Shown here: positions 53,836 to 63,904 of the stretch, piece after piece
Layout: each line of letters starts with the position of its first letter
How positions within the stretch are numbered: position 1 is the first letter of the stretch
NCBI GenBank assembly: GCA_963666765.1
Contig: OY762933.1
Location: 62,001-126,000, forward strand
DNA: 64,000 nt
Source of the DNA: Foliamicus sp963666765
Lineage (GTDB): Bacteria > Pseudomonadota > Gammaproteobacteria > Steroidobacterales > Foliamicaceae
Direction of reading: 5' to 3'
The notes under the pieces: generated by a model
What the model was told of the DNA's origin: nothing
Databases searched by the model: none
The model's input: the letters and a program-made list of their open reading frames with translations, nothing else
Made by a program: the position numbers and the translations under genes

Positions 53836-54222
53836 ATGGATTTGCCGAACGCAGAAATTGCTCGCCGTGTGCGACAGCGCATGAAGCAAAAGGGCCTGAC
53901 GCTAATTACGTGTTGTGATGCCTTTAATTCCGCGTATTCCCAGGAGATAGACGCACACGCGACAAGACCCCTGAACAAGGACTTTCTGTCACGAGTCGCT
54001 CGCAATAATTTCAAGGTCTGCTCGCCGCGCATATCAAAACTTTGCGAGTTTCTGGACATTCGCGAAGGAACTGGTTCTCACGGTCCGCTGCAAGTGCTTT
54101 CTGATCAGGTTCGCCAATTTAGAGAGCAAGCAGCCAACGACATTCAGTTTCGAAAACGTTATTCAGCAATAGAAAAGTTCTTGTCTGGGCTAAATCTTCA
54201 GAGACTGCTTGATGAGTACTGA
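53836..54222 (+). CDS. Small protein encoded upstream of the methyltransferase
   Basis: 128 residues. An N-terminal helical part (EIARRVRQRMKQKGLTLITC) and SPRISKLCEFLDIREGTG suggest a DNA-binding helix-turn-helix-like regulator, as small genes upstream of C5-methyltransferases often are. I do not recognise a named family. It overlaps the methyltransferase start by 11 bases. Confidence 0.65.
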   Translation: MDLPNAEIARRVRQRMKQKGLTLITCCDAFNSAYSQEIDAHATRPLNKDFLSRVARNNFKVCSPRISKLCEFLDIREGTGSHGPLQVLSDQVRQFREQAANDIQFRKRYSAIEKFLSGLNLQRLLDEY

Positions 54223-55510
54223 TCTTAAGTTCATTGATCTCTTCGCAGGGCTTGGGGGGTTTCATCATGGTCTGTCTAAGGCTGGGGGATTTGAATGTGT
54301 CTTTGCATCCGAGATTGACCGGCGGCTACGAGATTTGTATGAGGCCAACCATGGACTTAGAGCAGAAGGTGACATAACGGAAATACATGTTGAGGCGATA
54401 CCCTCGCATGATGTTCTGTGCGCCGGCTTCCCCTGTCAGCCCTTCTCGCTTGCAGGATCAAAAGAAGGCGGTAGATGCCCAAAATCTGGGAGGCTAATTG
54501 AGCATGTAGTGCGGATCACAAAGCACAGGAAGCCAGAATTTCTGATTCTGGAAAATGTACCCGGACTGATGACGGTGGCAAACGGTTCAGTTTGGAACTA
54601 CATAAACACCACCCTAAGAGAGCTGGGATACAAACTCGAGCACAAAGTCATATCTCCACTTGATGTGGCGGTTCCACAAAACAGGAAACGGCTATTCATC
54701 GTGGCCAGTTTGAGTTTTGACGTGACTCGCGTGTTTGATTGGCCCTCAGCCCGAAAGCCGAAGCATCTATCTGAATTCCTCGGCTACGCCCCACACTCAT
54801 ACAAGCCAGTGGAACCGAAGAAGCACGATCAGCTTAAGAAGTGGCAGGAATTGCTGACGAATTGTGTGCTGCCGGCAGAAATGCCAATCCAGTCCATTGC
54901 AGCGCCCGAATTTGGCGCGACATATCCTCTGGATTTCTCTAAAACGGATTTGAACGATTTGCGACAATTCCGCGGTGCTTACGGACAACCGCTGCGCGAT
55001 TGTGCCAACTGGAATGAAGCACTAGAAAGAATGCCAAGCTATTGCAGAAAACAGCGCAGGGTGCCTACTTGGTTAACGCAATCGGTGGAATTCAGTCGAG
55101 ATTGTTACAAGAGAAACAAAGCGTGGCTGGACGAATGGCACATTAACTTTGATAAACGCTACAACAGCTGGCAATTACTTGAATGGAGAGGAGACCGTAG
55201 GAAGCGCGTATTAGGCCAACACCTGCTGCAATTCCGCGCATCTGGGATACGTGTCGCAAAACCGCGTACACTTCCGTCGCTCGTCGCAATGACAGCGACG
55301 CAAGTGCCCATAATTGGTTCTGAAATGCGCTACCTATCGAAACGCGAAGCGGCAAGATTCCAGAATCTGCATGATCTAAAGGAGATTCCGGCGGTGGATA
55401 GCTTTGCGTTCAGAGCGATTGGTAACGCTGTCAATGCCAAAGTTGTCGAGCACATTGCGTCGAATATTAGAAGACTTCACTTCACAGGAAACGCAACAGG
55501 GGGCGCATGA
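54212..55510 (+). CDS. DNA (cytosine-5) methyltransferase
   Basis: 432 residues. Motifs in order: I FIDLFAGLGGFHHGLSKAGG, IV CAGFPCQPFSLAG with the catalytic Cys, VI ILENVPGL, VIII AVPQNRKRLFIVA, X AFRAIGNAVNAKV. The target domain lies between about 230 and 370. It methylates cytosine in a sequence that cannot be predicted here. It overlaps the GHKL ATPase gene as ATGA, so the two proteins should be made together. Confidence 0.95.
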   Translation: MSTDLKFIDLFAGLGGFHHGLSKAGGFECVFASEIDRRLRDLYEANHGLRAEGDITEIHVEAIPSHDVLCAGFPCQPFSLAGSKEGGRCPKSGRLIEHVVRITKHRKPEFLILENVPGLMTVANGSVWNYINTTLRELGYKLEHKVISPLDVAVPQNRKRLFIVASLSFDVTRVFDWPSARKPKHLSEFLGYAPHSYKPVEPKKHDQLKKWQELLTNCVLPAEMPIQSIAAPEFGATYPLDFSKTDLNDLRQFRGAYGQPLRDCANWNEALERMPSYCRKQRRVPTWLTQSVEFSRDCYKRNKAWLDEWHINFDKRYNSWQLLEWRGDRRKRVLGQHLLQFRASGIRVAKPRTLPSLVAMTATQVPIIGSEMRYLSKREAARFQNLHDLKEIPAVDSFAFRAIGNAVNAKVVEHIASNIRRLHFTGNATGGA

Positions 55511-56040
55511 TGGCAAGGAAGAATTTTGAAGTAGACGTTTCGCCGGAAATGCAGCTGTACAAGATCCTGCAGCGTCAATCCTACGGAATAGAAACAGCGC
55601 TTGCCGAGTTTGTCGATAACTCGGTTCAGTCCTTTAGAGACATGCGCTCCGCGATAAAGGCAATTGAGGGATCGGAACCAGAGCTGAAAGTAAGGATTGT
55701 TATTTCATCAACGGAGAAGCAGATCACTATTGAAGACAACGCCGGTGGAATCAATCGGGAAAATTTTCAAAGAGCGATCCGCATGGGTCATGGACGGAAG
55801 TCCGGCCCGAATCGGGACAGCCTTTCTGTATACGGCATTGGAATGAAATCCTCGGCAATTTGGTTTTCTAACCGGTGGACAATCGAAACATCCGCATTGG
55901 GGTCACCGGAGAAATTGACGACCACGTTTGATCTTGACCAGCTTCTCGCGTCGGGCAATACAAGAATTGAAGTTAGCACCAGCCCGGAAGAGCAAAAGAA
56001 ACATTACACAAGAATCACTATCAAAGATAGTCTGCGCGAC
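55507..56040 (+). pseudogene. MORC-like GHKL ATPase, 5' part, split by an IS
   Basis: 178 codons up to the insertion site. GHKL motifs: N-box ALAEFVDNSVQSFRDM, G1 ITIEDNAGGINRENF, G2 SVYGIGMKSSAIWF. Prokaryotic GHKL/MORC-like ATPases linked to C5-methyltransferases have been described in restriction-type systems. After the IS the same frame continues at 57605. As it stands, translation would add a short tail, DLGACAVGTAIMGEV, from the IS end. The joined gene would code for about 527 residues. Confidence 0.88.
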
Positions 56041-56044
56041 CTAG

Positions 56045-57604
56045 GAGCTTGCGCCGTAGGAACGGCGATAATGGGGGAAGTTTAAGGCCAAGGGTTAGAA
56101 GAGATGCCGACGACATTTCGCCCGTATGATCCCGAACAGATGCTGTTGATGCCGCCAGCTTTGCAGGACTGGCTGCCGGCGGGTCATTTGGCGCACCATG
56201 TGAGCGACCTGGTGGACGGGTTGGACTTGGGGGTGTTTTACGCGCCGTATGAGGGCGACGGCCGTCGCAAGTCGCCGTATGAGCCTTTGATGATGCTGAA
56301 GGTTTTGATCTATGGGTATGCCACGGGTGTGTTTTCCTCGCGGGCTTTGGCTCGCAAGCTGGAGGAGGATGTGGCGTTTCGGGTTTTGGGGGCCGGCAAC
56401 TTTCCATCTCACCGGACGATTTGCGAGTTTCGGCGCCGTCATCTGGACGATTTCAAGCGTTTGTTTGTGGAGGTGGTTTGTTTGGCGGGCGCGGTGGGTG
56501 CGGTTCGCTTCGGGACGTTATCGATTGACGGGACGAAGGTTCGAGCGTCCGCCTCCAAGCGCAAGGCGATGAGCTATGGGCGGATGGTGGCCGAGGAGAA
56601 GCGCCTTGAGGCGGAGATTGAGGCGCTGGTGGGCCGTGCGGGCGCGTTGGACGCGGCAGAGGACGAGCGTTTTGGGGTGGACGTTCGGGGTGACGAGATG
56701 CCTTCGGAGTTGAAGCGGCGCAAAGACCGTCTCAAGGCGATCCGCGAGGCGAAGGCGCGTTTGGAGGCGGTTCAGCGGGAGAAGGACGATGCGCGCGGGC
56801 GCGTACCGGGCAAAAAGCGGAACCCGAAGGGCGGCCGCCCGTACAAGCGCGCATACGGGGAGCCGGACGAGAAGGTGCAGAGCAACTTCACGGATTCCCA
56901 GAGCCGGATCATGAAGACCTCATCGGAGGGTTTTCAGCAGTGTTACAACGCGCAGTTGGCGGTGGATGATGCGCATCAGTTGATTGTGGCGGCTCAGGTG
57001 ACGGCGAACGCCAGCGACCAGGGTCAGTTGCTGCCGCGCCTGGACGAGGTGAAGGCAGCGTATGGGGCGGTGCCGGAGCGGCTGTTGGCGGACGCGGGGT
57101 ATTGCAACGAGCGGGATTTGTCGGCCTTGGAGGATCGGGGTGTGGACGGCTGCGTGGCCCTGGGCCGGGAGGGCAAGAAAGCGGCGGAGACCGACGCCGA
57201 GGCGCATCCGGCCAAAGCGCGCATGGCGGAGAAGCTGGCGGGTGAGGAAGGCCGCGCGCAGTATGCCCGGCGCAAGTGGCTTTCGGAGGCGCCTAACGGC
57301 TGGATCAAGCAGTCGATGGGTTTTCGGCAGTTCAGTGTGCGCGGTCTGCGCAAGGTTCGAGGCGAGTGGGCCCTCGTGTGTCTGGCGCTCAATATCAAGC
57401 GGATGCCGGGGCTTCAGGCGGCGTGAAGCGAGGGAAATCAGCCCCACAGGGCCTGCTCACCAGGCCAATGAGCCGCGCGGAGCGGCCCGATCGGCCGGAT
57501 TCGTGGCGCACGCCCCCGAAAAATGCTTGGGGAAAAGTGAATCCACTCCCAGACGGGGGCGAATCCGCTAACGACCCCAAAGAACTATCCTACGGCGCAA
57601 GCTC
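56045..57604 (+). mobile_element. IS1182-like insertion sequence B
   Basis: 1560 bp between CTAG at 56041-56044 and CTAG at 57605-57608. The ends read GAGCTTGCGCCGTAGGA and its reverse complement. Removal with one CTAG gives the codons GAC CTA GCT GAT in the ATPase frame, with no loss or gain of bases. It is different from insertion sequence A in ends and transposase. Confidence 0.92.
56104..57426 (+). CDS. IS1182-family transposase
   Basis: 440 residues. The N-terminal part PYEPLMMLKVLIYGYATGVF, the DDE region (LSIDGTKVRASASKRKAM, NFTDSQSRIMKTSSEGFQQC, LLADAGYCNERDLSAL) and the final APNGWIKQSMGFRQFSVRGL are intact. It is probably active. Only modest likeness to the transposase at 41431 beyond the family motifs. 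Confidence 0.92.
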   Translation: MPTTFRPYDPEQMLLMPPALQDWLPAGHLAHHVSDLVDGLDLGVFYAPYEGDGRRKSPYEPLMMLKVLIYGYATGVFSSRALARKLEEDVAFRVLGAGNFPSHRTICEFRRRHLDDFKRLFVEVVCLAGAVGAVRFGTLSIDGTKVRASASKRKAMSYGRMVAEEKRLEAEIEALVGRAGALDAAEDERFGVDVRGDEMPSELKRRKDRLKAIREAKARLEAVQREKDDARGRVPGKKRNPKGGRPYKRAYGEPDEKVQSNFTDSQSRIMKTSSEGFQQCYNAQLAVDDAHQLIVAAQVTANASDQGQLLPRLDEVKAAYGAVPERLLADAGYCNERDLSALEDRGVDGCVALGREGKKAAETDAEAHPAKARMAEKLAGEEGRAQYARRKWLSEAPNGWIKQSMGFRQFSVRGLRKVRGEWALVCLALNIKRMPGLQAA

Positions 57605-57608
57605 CTAG

Positions 57609-58654
57609 CTGATCAAAACAAGCAATTCGAAGATTCAGTGTTGCCGTATCTTCAAGAAACCTTCTACAAGTTCCGGAATGTGTTCATAGAAATCGAGCAC
57701 GACCATCTGATTCTCCAAACCACGGGAGCTCAATTGGACGAACCATCACCTTTGGTTTATCCGCGCGTCAATAAGAATGGCGACAAGCTGTCGGGAACAC
57801 CAGTTAAGTGGAAAAAACAGCTTAATTTTACTCATGACAAAAAGCCCGTAAGGGGCTTCATCATGATTACGAATCCAGGTTCCTATCATGGTTCCGGCAT
57901 TCGGCTCCTCCGCAACCACCGGGTGATTTACGGGACCCGTGGGGGTGGGCGGCAAAACAAGCCACAAGTTTTGCTGGGAACGTCAAACAAGTATGCCTCA
58001 CAACGCATATATGGCGAGATTCATCTCAATGACTTCCCGGTTAACTTCATGAAAACAGGCTTCGACATCAGTATGGAGTCTTTGTACCGAGCGATTAAGT
58101 CGCAAATTACGGCTAGACCGCCGCATGTCGAAGAGGACTACGTTCAGCAAGCAACCAACTTCAGAAAGAGTAAGGCAACACCTGACCCCAAACCTAGACG
58201 CAAACCTAGGAAGAAGAGCAGACTAAAGCGCGATCCCAAGGCCGGGAAGGAAATACCCTTCTCTGAGGACCTCAATAAGTCATTGGACAAGTTACGCAAC
58301 AAGAAGTTTTTTCGTCTTTACAGTTCTCTCTGTAGCATCTCCTTAATTGACCATCCGGTGCTCGCGTACGTTGGAACCTGGACGTTGCTTGAAAGCCTGG
58401 CCACAGAAATGGGGAAAAATGACGGTACCTCGTTTAATAGCTTTCTCAATTCAAAGGTAGGACAGTTCACTACTGATAGGGGCCTGCGGAACGACTGCAA
58501 GAACGTAATTAATGACATTCATGCGAAGGGCAATATGAACAAACACAGTGGGCAGTACGAAGCGATGCATGCACAACAACTTGCAAGTGATTTTCCAACG
58601 ATCGAGAAATTCTTGATACATTGCGCCGAAACGTTGGCCCAAGCCACGCCCTGA
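57609..58654 (+). pseudogene. MORC-like GHKL ATPase, 3' part
   Basis: About 348 codons, open in the frame of 55507-56040. It starts ADQNKQFEDSVLPYLQETFY and has a basic segment (PKPRRKPRKKSRLKRDPKAG, about residue 190 of this part), probably a nucleic-acid-binding linker, then a helical end. An internal GTG at 57638 could start a fragment, but no ATP-binding site would be present. Confidence 0.85.
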
Positions 58655-58857
58655 CTCCGAATTCTCTCGATGTTTTCGTCCGCTAAACGTCGCGGGCTAC
58701 TATCCGGCGCGGTGGAGTGAGGGTCATGCCCTAGGGCATTGCTTCACTAGAAGCACTTAGACTTGGTCATTTTTACGAAAGGTCGCCTCATCCGCACGCG
58801 GGAGGTCTTCTCGACGGCTCAGAAGGAAGACGAGTCGGTGCATTAGACGGTCAGTGA

Positions 58858-59007
58858 GCAGGCGCGCAGGAAGCGCCTGCCTGCCCATACGTAGGATTTA
58901 CCGCGTTGGGTCCGGACCGCACCGAACCCTACGATCCCAGCGATCCTTTCGACAATCACTTCGTCTTCGCAAACGCGCAGGCGAATTCCTCAGGCGACGA
59001 CTACTGA
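58858..59007 (+). other. Possible decayed coding remnant
   Basis: 49 codons open to a TGA, including ALGPDRTEPYDPSDPFDNHF and FANAQANSSGDDY, which reads like a true protein C-terminus. No start or upstream frame is present. The rest of the 398-bp gap 58655-59052 shows nothing recognisable. Confidence 0.25.
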
Positions 59008-59052
59008 CTGGCGCAGTACGGCTGGATCCTGACCTGTCCGCCGGGCGAACCC

Positions 59053-62000
59053 TCAGCGTGCCTCCACCGTAACAACCACGTTGATCGTTTGCGCATCGCG
59101 CAGTAGCGTCGTGGTAACGGCATCGCCCGGCGCCAGCGTCTTGAGGAAATCGGAGAAAGCGCCGAGGCCGGCCACGGTCTCACCATTCATCTCCACGAGT
59201 ACGTCGCCGGCCTGTATTCCGGCCAGCTCGGCCGGGGAACCGGGTACCATCGATTCCACCCGCACGCCGTCGGCATTGTGGGTGAAGTCCGGCACGGTCC
59301 CGAAAGACACGCGTCGCTGTCCTTCAGTGTTGGCCGGCTGGTCATCGGAACCCTCGGAACCCTCGGAACCTTCGGAACCCGCGGCTGCCGCGCTGCCCGC
59401 AAGGACCATGGGCTCCTCGCGCTGAACCAGGTAGCCGGTCGCTTCCTTGACGAATGTCGCGACCTTGACCATGCCGGTGGCGTTGACCTTGTCGGGCGTG
59501 TCGGTGGGGCGGTGATAGTCGAGATGGGTGCCGGTGAAGATCTGCACTCCGGGTACGCCGCGCTCGATGAAGCTTTGCTGGTCTGACGATGCGGCGGCGC
59601 CGGCGATGCTCTCGCTGGGGATGCCGGTCACGGCGCTGACGCCGCGGAACACGAACGGCCACTCCATTGCGCTGCCGGTGGCCAGTACCGATATCGGCTG
59701 GTCTTCCAGCCGTCCCACGCTGTCGAGATTGATGACGCCCACGATGCCTTCCAGCGGCGCGGGGCGCGGATGTTCCGCGTAGTCGCGTGAGCCCAGCAGT
59801 CCGGCTTCCTCGGCGCTGAACGCCACGAATGCGAGATTGCGCTCGGGGGGCGCTCCGGCGGCGAAGTTGCGCGCCAGTTCGATCAGTACGGCCACGCCGC
59901 TGGCGTTGTCGTCGGCGCCGGGATGGATCCGGCCGGCATCCGACTGCCGGGCATTGGGCCAGCCGCGTCCGAGGTGGTCGTAGTGGGCGGTAATCAATAC
60001 GGCTTGGTCGGCATAGGCGGGATTGGTCCCGGGCAGGTAGCCGATAACGTTGTGGACCCGGTGCGGTTGCCCGTCTTCACCCTCCACGACGGTGAAGCCC
60101 TGGAGATAGCCGCCGTCGTCGCCGGCGGCTGCAAGGCCGGCGTCTGCGAATTCGCCGGCTATGTAGGCGGCGGCTTCTTCCAGTTGTGCTGAGCCCAGCC
60201 CGCGGCCTTCCATCTCGGGCGAGGCGAGGTAGTCCACGTGTTGTTGCAGCCGTTCTTCGGAAAAGACCGCCGGGAGTTCGGCGAGCGGTTTGCGGGCCGG
60301 CGGGGTCGCGGCGGCGCGCTGTTCGGCGCTGCACAGGTCCACGCGCAGCGGCGAATCGCTGTTGGTCCACTCGCCGCTGGCGATGTTGGCCGGCTCGTCG
60401 CCTTCGAAAGCGAGGTAGGAATACTTGCCGTAGTGGGGCAGCTTGGTCGCGATTCCGGGGAAGGCTTCGACGGGATCGACGACGATCCAGCCGACCGCCT
60501 TGTTGACGTTCGTGGGATGCCGGCGCACCGCCACGGTCGAATGGCCGGCGGCGGGTATCGCCCGGCCCTTGAACTTAAGGCCGGTGTCGCTGACCGTCAG
60601 TCCCAGCGTGGGGTCCGACTGAAAAAGCGCTTGGGCGAAGCGGTTGTCCCGGCCCAGGACCCAGGCGGCGGCGTCGACCGGCAGTTCATCGGCGTCGATG
60701 TCGCTGTCGAGCACGATCGTCATGTCCTGCGTCGGGCTTCGCCAGCGTTCGACCATCTCGCGATATGCGGCGCGGGTCGCTTCGTCAGCGGCTGCCGGCA
60801 GGATGGCCAGGAGCTTGCGGTCGCCGAGCACCTGGCCGATCGACGGTGCGGTTTCGCGCGCATCCAGCAGCCGGAACAGGTCGAATTGCGGGTCCACTTC
60901 CAGTAGCTGGGGCCGGGCGGCGGTCCCGAACGAGAATGGCGTCGCTTCCCCGGTCACGCTCAGCACCTGGGTCTGAAGTCCATCGGCGGTGGTGAGGGAC
61001 AAGGGCGCCTGCAATGCGAATTTCGTGCCGGCCTGGACCTGGCGCAGCACGCCGGTCACCTCGAAACCGCCGTTTGTGGTCCGGACCTCGACCGCATCGA
61101 GGCGCAGGTCGGCCGCGCCGGGGAGTTCCACCCATTGTTCGAAGAACCGCTCAAGGTCCCGGCCGGATACCTGTTCCAGTTGCGCGCGGATATCGCCGAA
61201 GCTGGCCTTGCTGCCGCGGTGCTCGCGGTAAAAGCGCGCCAGCGCCGTCGTGAACGCTTCGTCGCCGAGCTGCCGGCGCAGCATGTGAAACCCCATCAGC
61301 GTCTTGCCGTAGCCGACGGCTTCGGTGGCGGCGCTGTGCCGGGAACGGAACTCGGTCAACGGGAAATCGCGGCCGTCACGGACGAAATCGCGGTATTTCT
61401 TCAGCGTGTCGCGCCGGTACTCCGCCGCCTGGCCCGCCTGCTCCTTCATCAGGTGATCGGCCATGTAGGCCGTCAGTCCTTCGCACCAGTTGCCGGTGGG
61501 GTAATCGACGAACACCGAATTGCCCCACCAGTTGTGCAGGATCTCGTGGGGATAGGAAGATGTCAGGATGAACGGGAAGCGGATGATCTGCGGTCCCAGC
61601 AGCGTGAACGACGGCATGCCGTAACCGGTCTCCCAGAAGTTCTCCACCAGTGCGAACTTGCCGTACGGATAGGGCCCGATCAGTGAGCGATACATCTCGA
61701 TGTAGCGGGCGGTGGCGGACAGATACCTCTCGGCCAGCGCCGGATCGGGTTCTCTTAAGTACGCCTGCGCCGTGACGGCGCCGGCCGCTTTTTCGTACGG
61801 CGTCAGCGGACCGCCGACCAGGTAGATCTCGTCCACCAGGCCGCCCGAATCCCAGTGCGCCTGTCCAGCCGGGTCGCGCGAAGACCCGTTGCCCTGGCTG
61901 ATCAGGCGCCAGCCGTCGGGCGCCGCGGCCGTGAGCTCGAAGCTGACCAACTCGTCGCTGAAGTACGGGTACCAGAGCGTTCCGCCGGCAAGATAGACGC

Positions 62001-62478
62001 CATCGTCGTTGACCGTGCCGGCGGTTTCCGAGAGGCCGCGGGCGTATTCCTCCTCCGGGGAGCTGAGCGGGAAGTTGAGTGTGCCGCCCTAGCTGAGCTT
62101 GAGCGTGCTCGAGCCCTCGGGCAGCGTGACCCGGTAGCGCGCGATCGCGTCGAGTGCCCCCAGCACCGCGCTGGAGCCGTTGATGCCGGTAAAGCCGCCT
62201 TGCTCGTAGGGCAGGCGGGTCACGCTGGGGTCGGAGTCGTCGATCTGCAGGGCCGACGTCAGGAGAAACTCGACCGTGCGTCCGGCAAACTCCGGCGGCA
62301 GTTCGACGACGGCGGACACGTTGAGTTGGTGAGTGGCTGGTTCGATGCCGACATCGAGCTCGTAGCGCGTTTCGTTTTCGGCATGCGCCGTGCCCGCCGC
62401 CAGGAAAAGCAGCAGCAGGATGGAGCGCCAGACGCGGTGGAAATCAGTCAGGCGTTGGTGGAATGTAAGCATGGTCAT
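59053..62478 (-). pseudogene. M1-M28-PDZ fused metallopeptidase gene with an in-frame amber codon
   Basis: 1141 codons from ATG 62478 with a signal peptide (SILLLLFLAAGTAHA). TAG at 62089-62091 (codon 130) breaks STLKLS-GGTLNFPL, where M1 proteins usually have Tyr. The rest is intact: M1 site SSYPHEILHNWWGN with a downstream Glu in GNWCEGLTAYM; M28 site TAHYDHLG, HPGADDNASGVAVL, AFSAEEAGLLGSRDY, HLDYHRPTDTP; C-terminal PDZ (GSPAELAGIQAGDVLVEMNG). A 9-base microsatellite (59347-59382) codes for SEG repeats before the PDZ. Confidence 0.83.
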
Positions 62479-62578
62479 GGTAGGTGCGCGCTAGCGGTCG
62501 GTTTCCGCGGGCACAAGCACGGTTGCGAGCGCCGCAAGCTTTAGAGTTGATCTCATTGTGGGGTGATCGGGCCCTCCT

Positions 62579-62839
62579 TCATGCCGCCGCCTGCCGCTGG
62601 CGTTCGCGTGCCAGATCATAGCTGCCCTGCATACGCACCCAGTGTTCGGCCGTGCCCCAGCCTATACGTTCCAGGGCAAGCGCCATTGACGCGGAAACGC
62701 CAGCTCGGCAATTCAACAAGCGCGATAGTGTGATTCGCGAAACTCCCAGCCTCGATGCACATTCGGTGACGGTCCAGCCCTCCGCTTCCATGTTGTCGCG
62801 GGCAATTTCTCCGGGATGTGCGGGGTCTATCATTTGCAT
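62579..62839 (-). CDS. higA: HigA-type antitoxin
   Basis: 86 residues with an XRE helix-turn-helix: HPGEIARDNMEAEGWTVTEC, ASRLGVSRITLSRLLNCRAG, ending with the usual Ala/Arg tail. It should bind its toxin and the shared operator upstream. It follows the toxin gene by 18 bp, the HigBA order. Confidence 0.9.
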   Translation of the reverse strand: MQMIDPAHPGEIARDNMEAEGWTVTECASRLGVSRITLSRLLNCRAGVSASMALALERIGWGTAEHWVRMQGSYDLARERQRQAAA

Positions 62840-62857
62840 GTTGCCTCCTGATAGTTG

Positions 62858-63130
62858 TTAGTGATAGTCAACCAAATCGATATCCACCGCTTCGCCGCTT
62901 CGAAAACGGAAAACGATGCGCCAGTTATCTGATACGCGCATGCTCCACTGACCCAACCGCCGGCCCTTCAGTGGATGCAGGCGGAAGGCCGGATGGGCTA
63001 AATCCGCTGGCCGGCCCGCGTCCTGCAAGGCAGTCAGCAGCCTGCGGATGCGGGCCAGATGACCGGGATTCAATCCGCGTGTTTCGCCTCGCTCGGAAAA
63101 TCGGCGCAATCCCTTGTGCGCGAATTTCAT
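62858..63130 (-). CDS. higB: HigB-type mRNA interferase toxin
   Basis: 90 residues of the RelE/HigB fold: KGLRRFSERGETRGLNPGHL, LHPLKGRRLGQWSMRVSDNW and RIVFRFRSGEAVDIDLVDYH. It cleaves mRNA on the ribosome. A perfect inverted repeat lies just upstream. Confidence 0.92.
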   Translation of the reverse strand: MKFAHKGLRRFSERGETRGLNPGHLARIRRLLTALQDAGRPADLAHPAFRLHPLKGRRLGQWSMRVSDNWRIVFRFRSGEAVDIDLVDYH

Positions 63131-63141
63131 CTTGCGGAAGT

Positions 63142-63158
63142 GTATCGCGATGCGATAC
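63142..63158. promoter_or_regulatory. Candidate HigBA operator
   Basis: GTATCGC-GAT-GCGATAC is a perfect 7-bp inverted repeat with a 3-base spacer, ending 12 bases upstream of the toxin ATG. HigA-type proteins repress by binding such sites. Confidence 0.6.
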
Positions 63159-63287
63159 GCGATTCAAGCGCCTGAAAGCGCAATTGGCCACTCGCCGCAG
63201 ATTTCCGGGCGCCGCGGGCCTCGGCTTTGGCTTAGCCGGGAGGGCAGTTATAGTGTCTTCAAAGTACCTGCAAGAGTATGCCGCACC

Positions 63288-63659
63288 ATGACCGATACGC
63301 CTGTCAGCACCCCGCCAGCTTCCACAAGCGATGAACGTACGTGGTCCCTCCTGCTGCATATTTCGGCACTTGCCGGGATGGTCTTCCCGCTTGGCAACGT
63401 GATCGGACCCTTTGTGTTCTGGCTCATCAAGAAACCGGAGTCCGAGCTCATCGATCGCCACGGCAAGGCGGCGCTCAACTTCCAGATCAGTTCGACGATC
63501 TACATGATCGGAATGGGACTTCTCGTGATCGTCCTGATCGGTCTCCCGCTGCTCATCGGCTACGTGGTCTTCTGGTTCATCATGGTGATCGTGGCGACCA
63601 TTCGCGCGGCGGACGACAAGGATCCGAACTACCTGCTGAGCATCCCGTTTCTCAAGTAG
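63288..63659 (+). CDS. DUF4870 membrane protein
   Basis: 123 residues. SLLLHISALAGMVFPLGNVI, GPFVFWLIKK and a final pair of membrane segments (MGLLVIVLIGLPLLIGYVVF, MVIVATIRAADD) match the DUF4870/Tic20-like family. Function is unknown. It ends PNYLLSIPFLK as usual. Confidence 0.9.
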   Translation: MTDTPVSTPPASTSDERTWSLLLHISALAGMVFPLGNVIGPFVFWLIKKPESELIDRHGKAALNFQISSTIYMIGMGLLVIVLIGLPLLIGYVVFWFIMVIVATIRAADDKDPNYLLSIPFLK

Positions 63660-63904
63660 GCCGCATGCTCGGGTCGCTGCTTCGGCCGACGTTTCGGCCA
63701 ACTTGAGGCGCTTGCCGGACTTTTCGGTTTCCCGCGCCTTCCGAATCCGTTGGTTCACCGCCTGGCCCCCCTGATAAAGCTCCGGGTTCATCCGGTATTG
63801 GCGCCGCCAGGCAATGGGGATTCATACGCATGATTTCAGCCGTATCCCTTGCTGCGAGCCGTGTTACGCTGAATCAGGCCGATTGAATGCGGGGTCACGA
63901 AGGC

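Noticed and set aside
59347..59382. Tandem 9-base repeats as a possible CRISPR or regulatory array
   Set aside because: They lie inside the peptidase gene and code for SEG repeats; they have no spacers.
46431..62091. Genome-wide reassignment of TAG as a sense codon
   Set aside because: TAG is used as the normal end of several intact genes here, so two isolated amber codons are better explained by mutation or error.
62925..63791. 288-codon minus-strand frame near the end
   Set aside because: It is antisense to the HigB and DUF4870 region and shows no domain; only its first 40 residues look protein-like, which is not enough.
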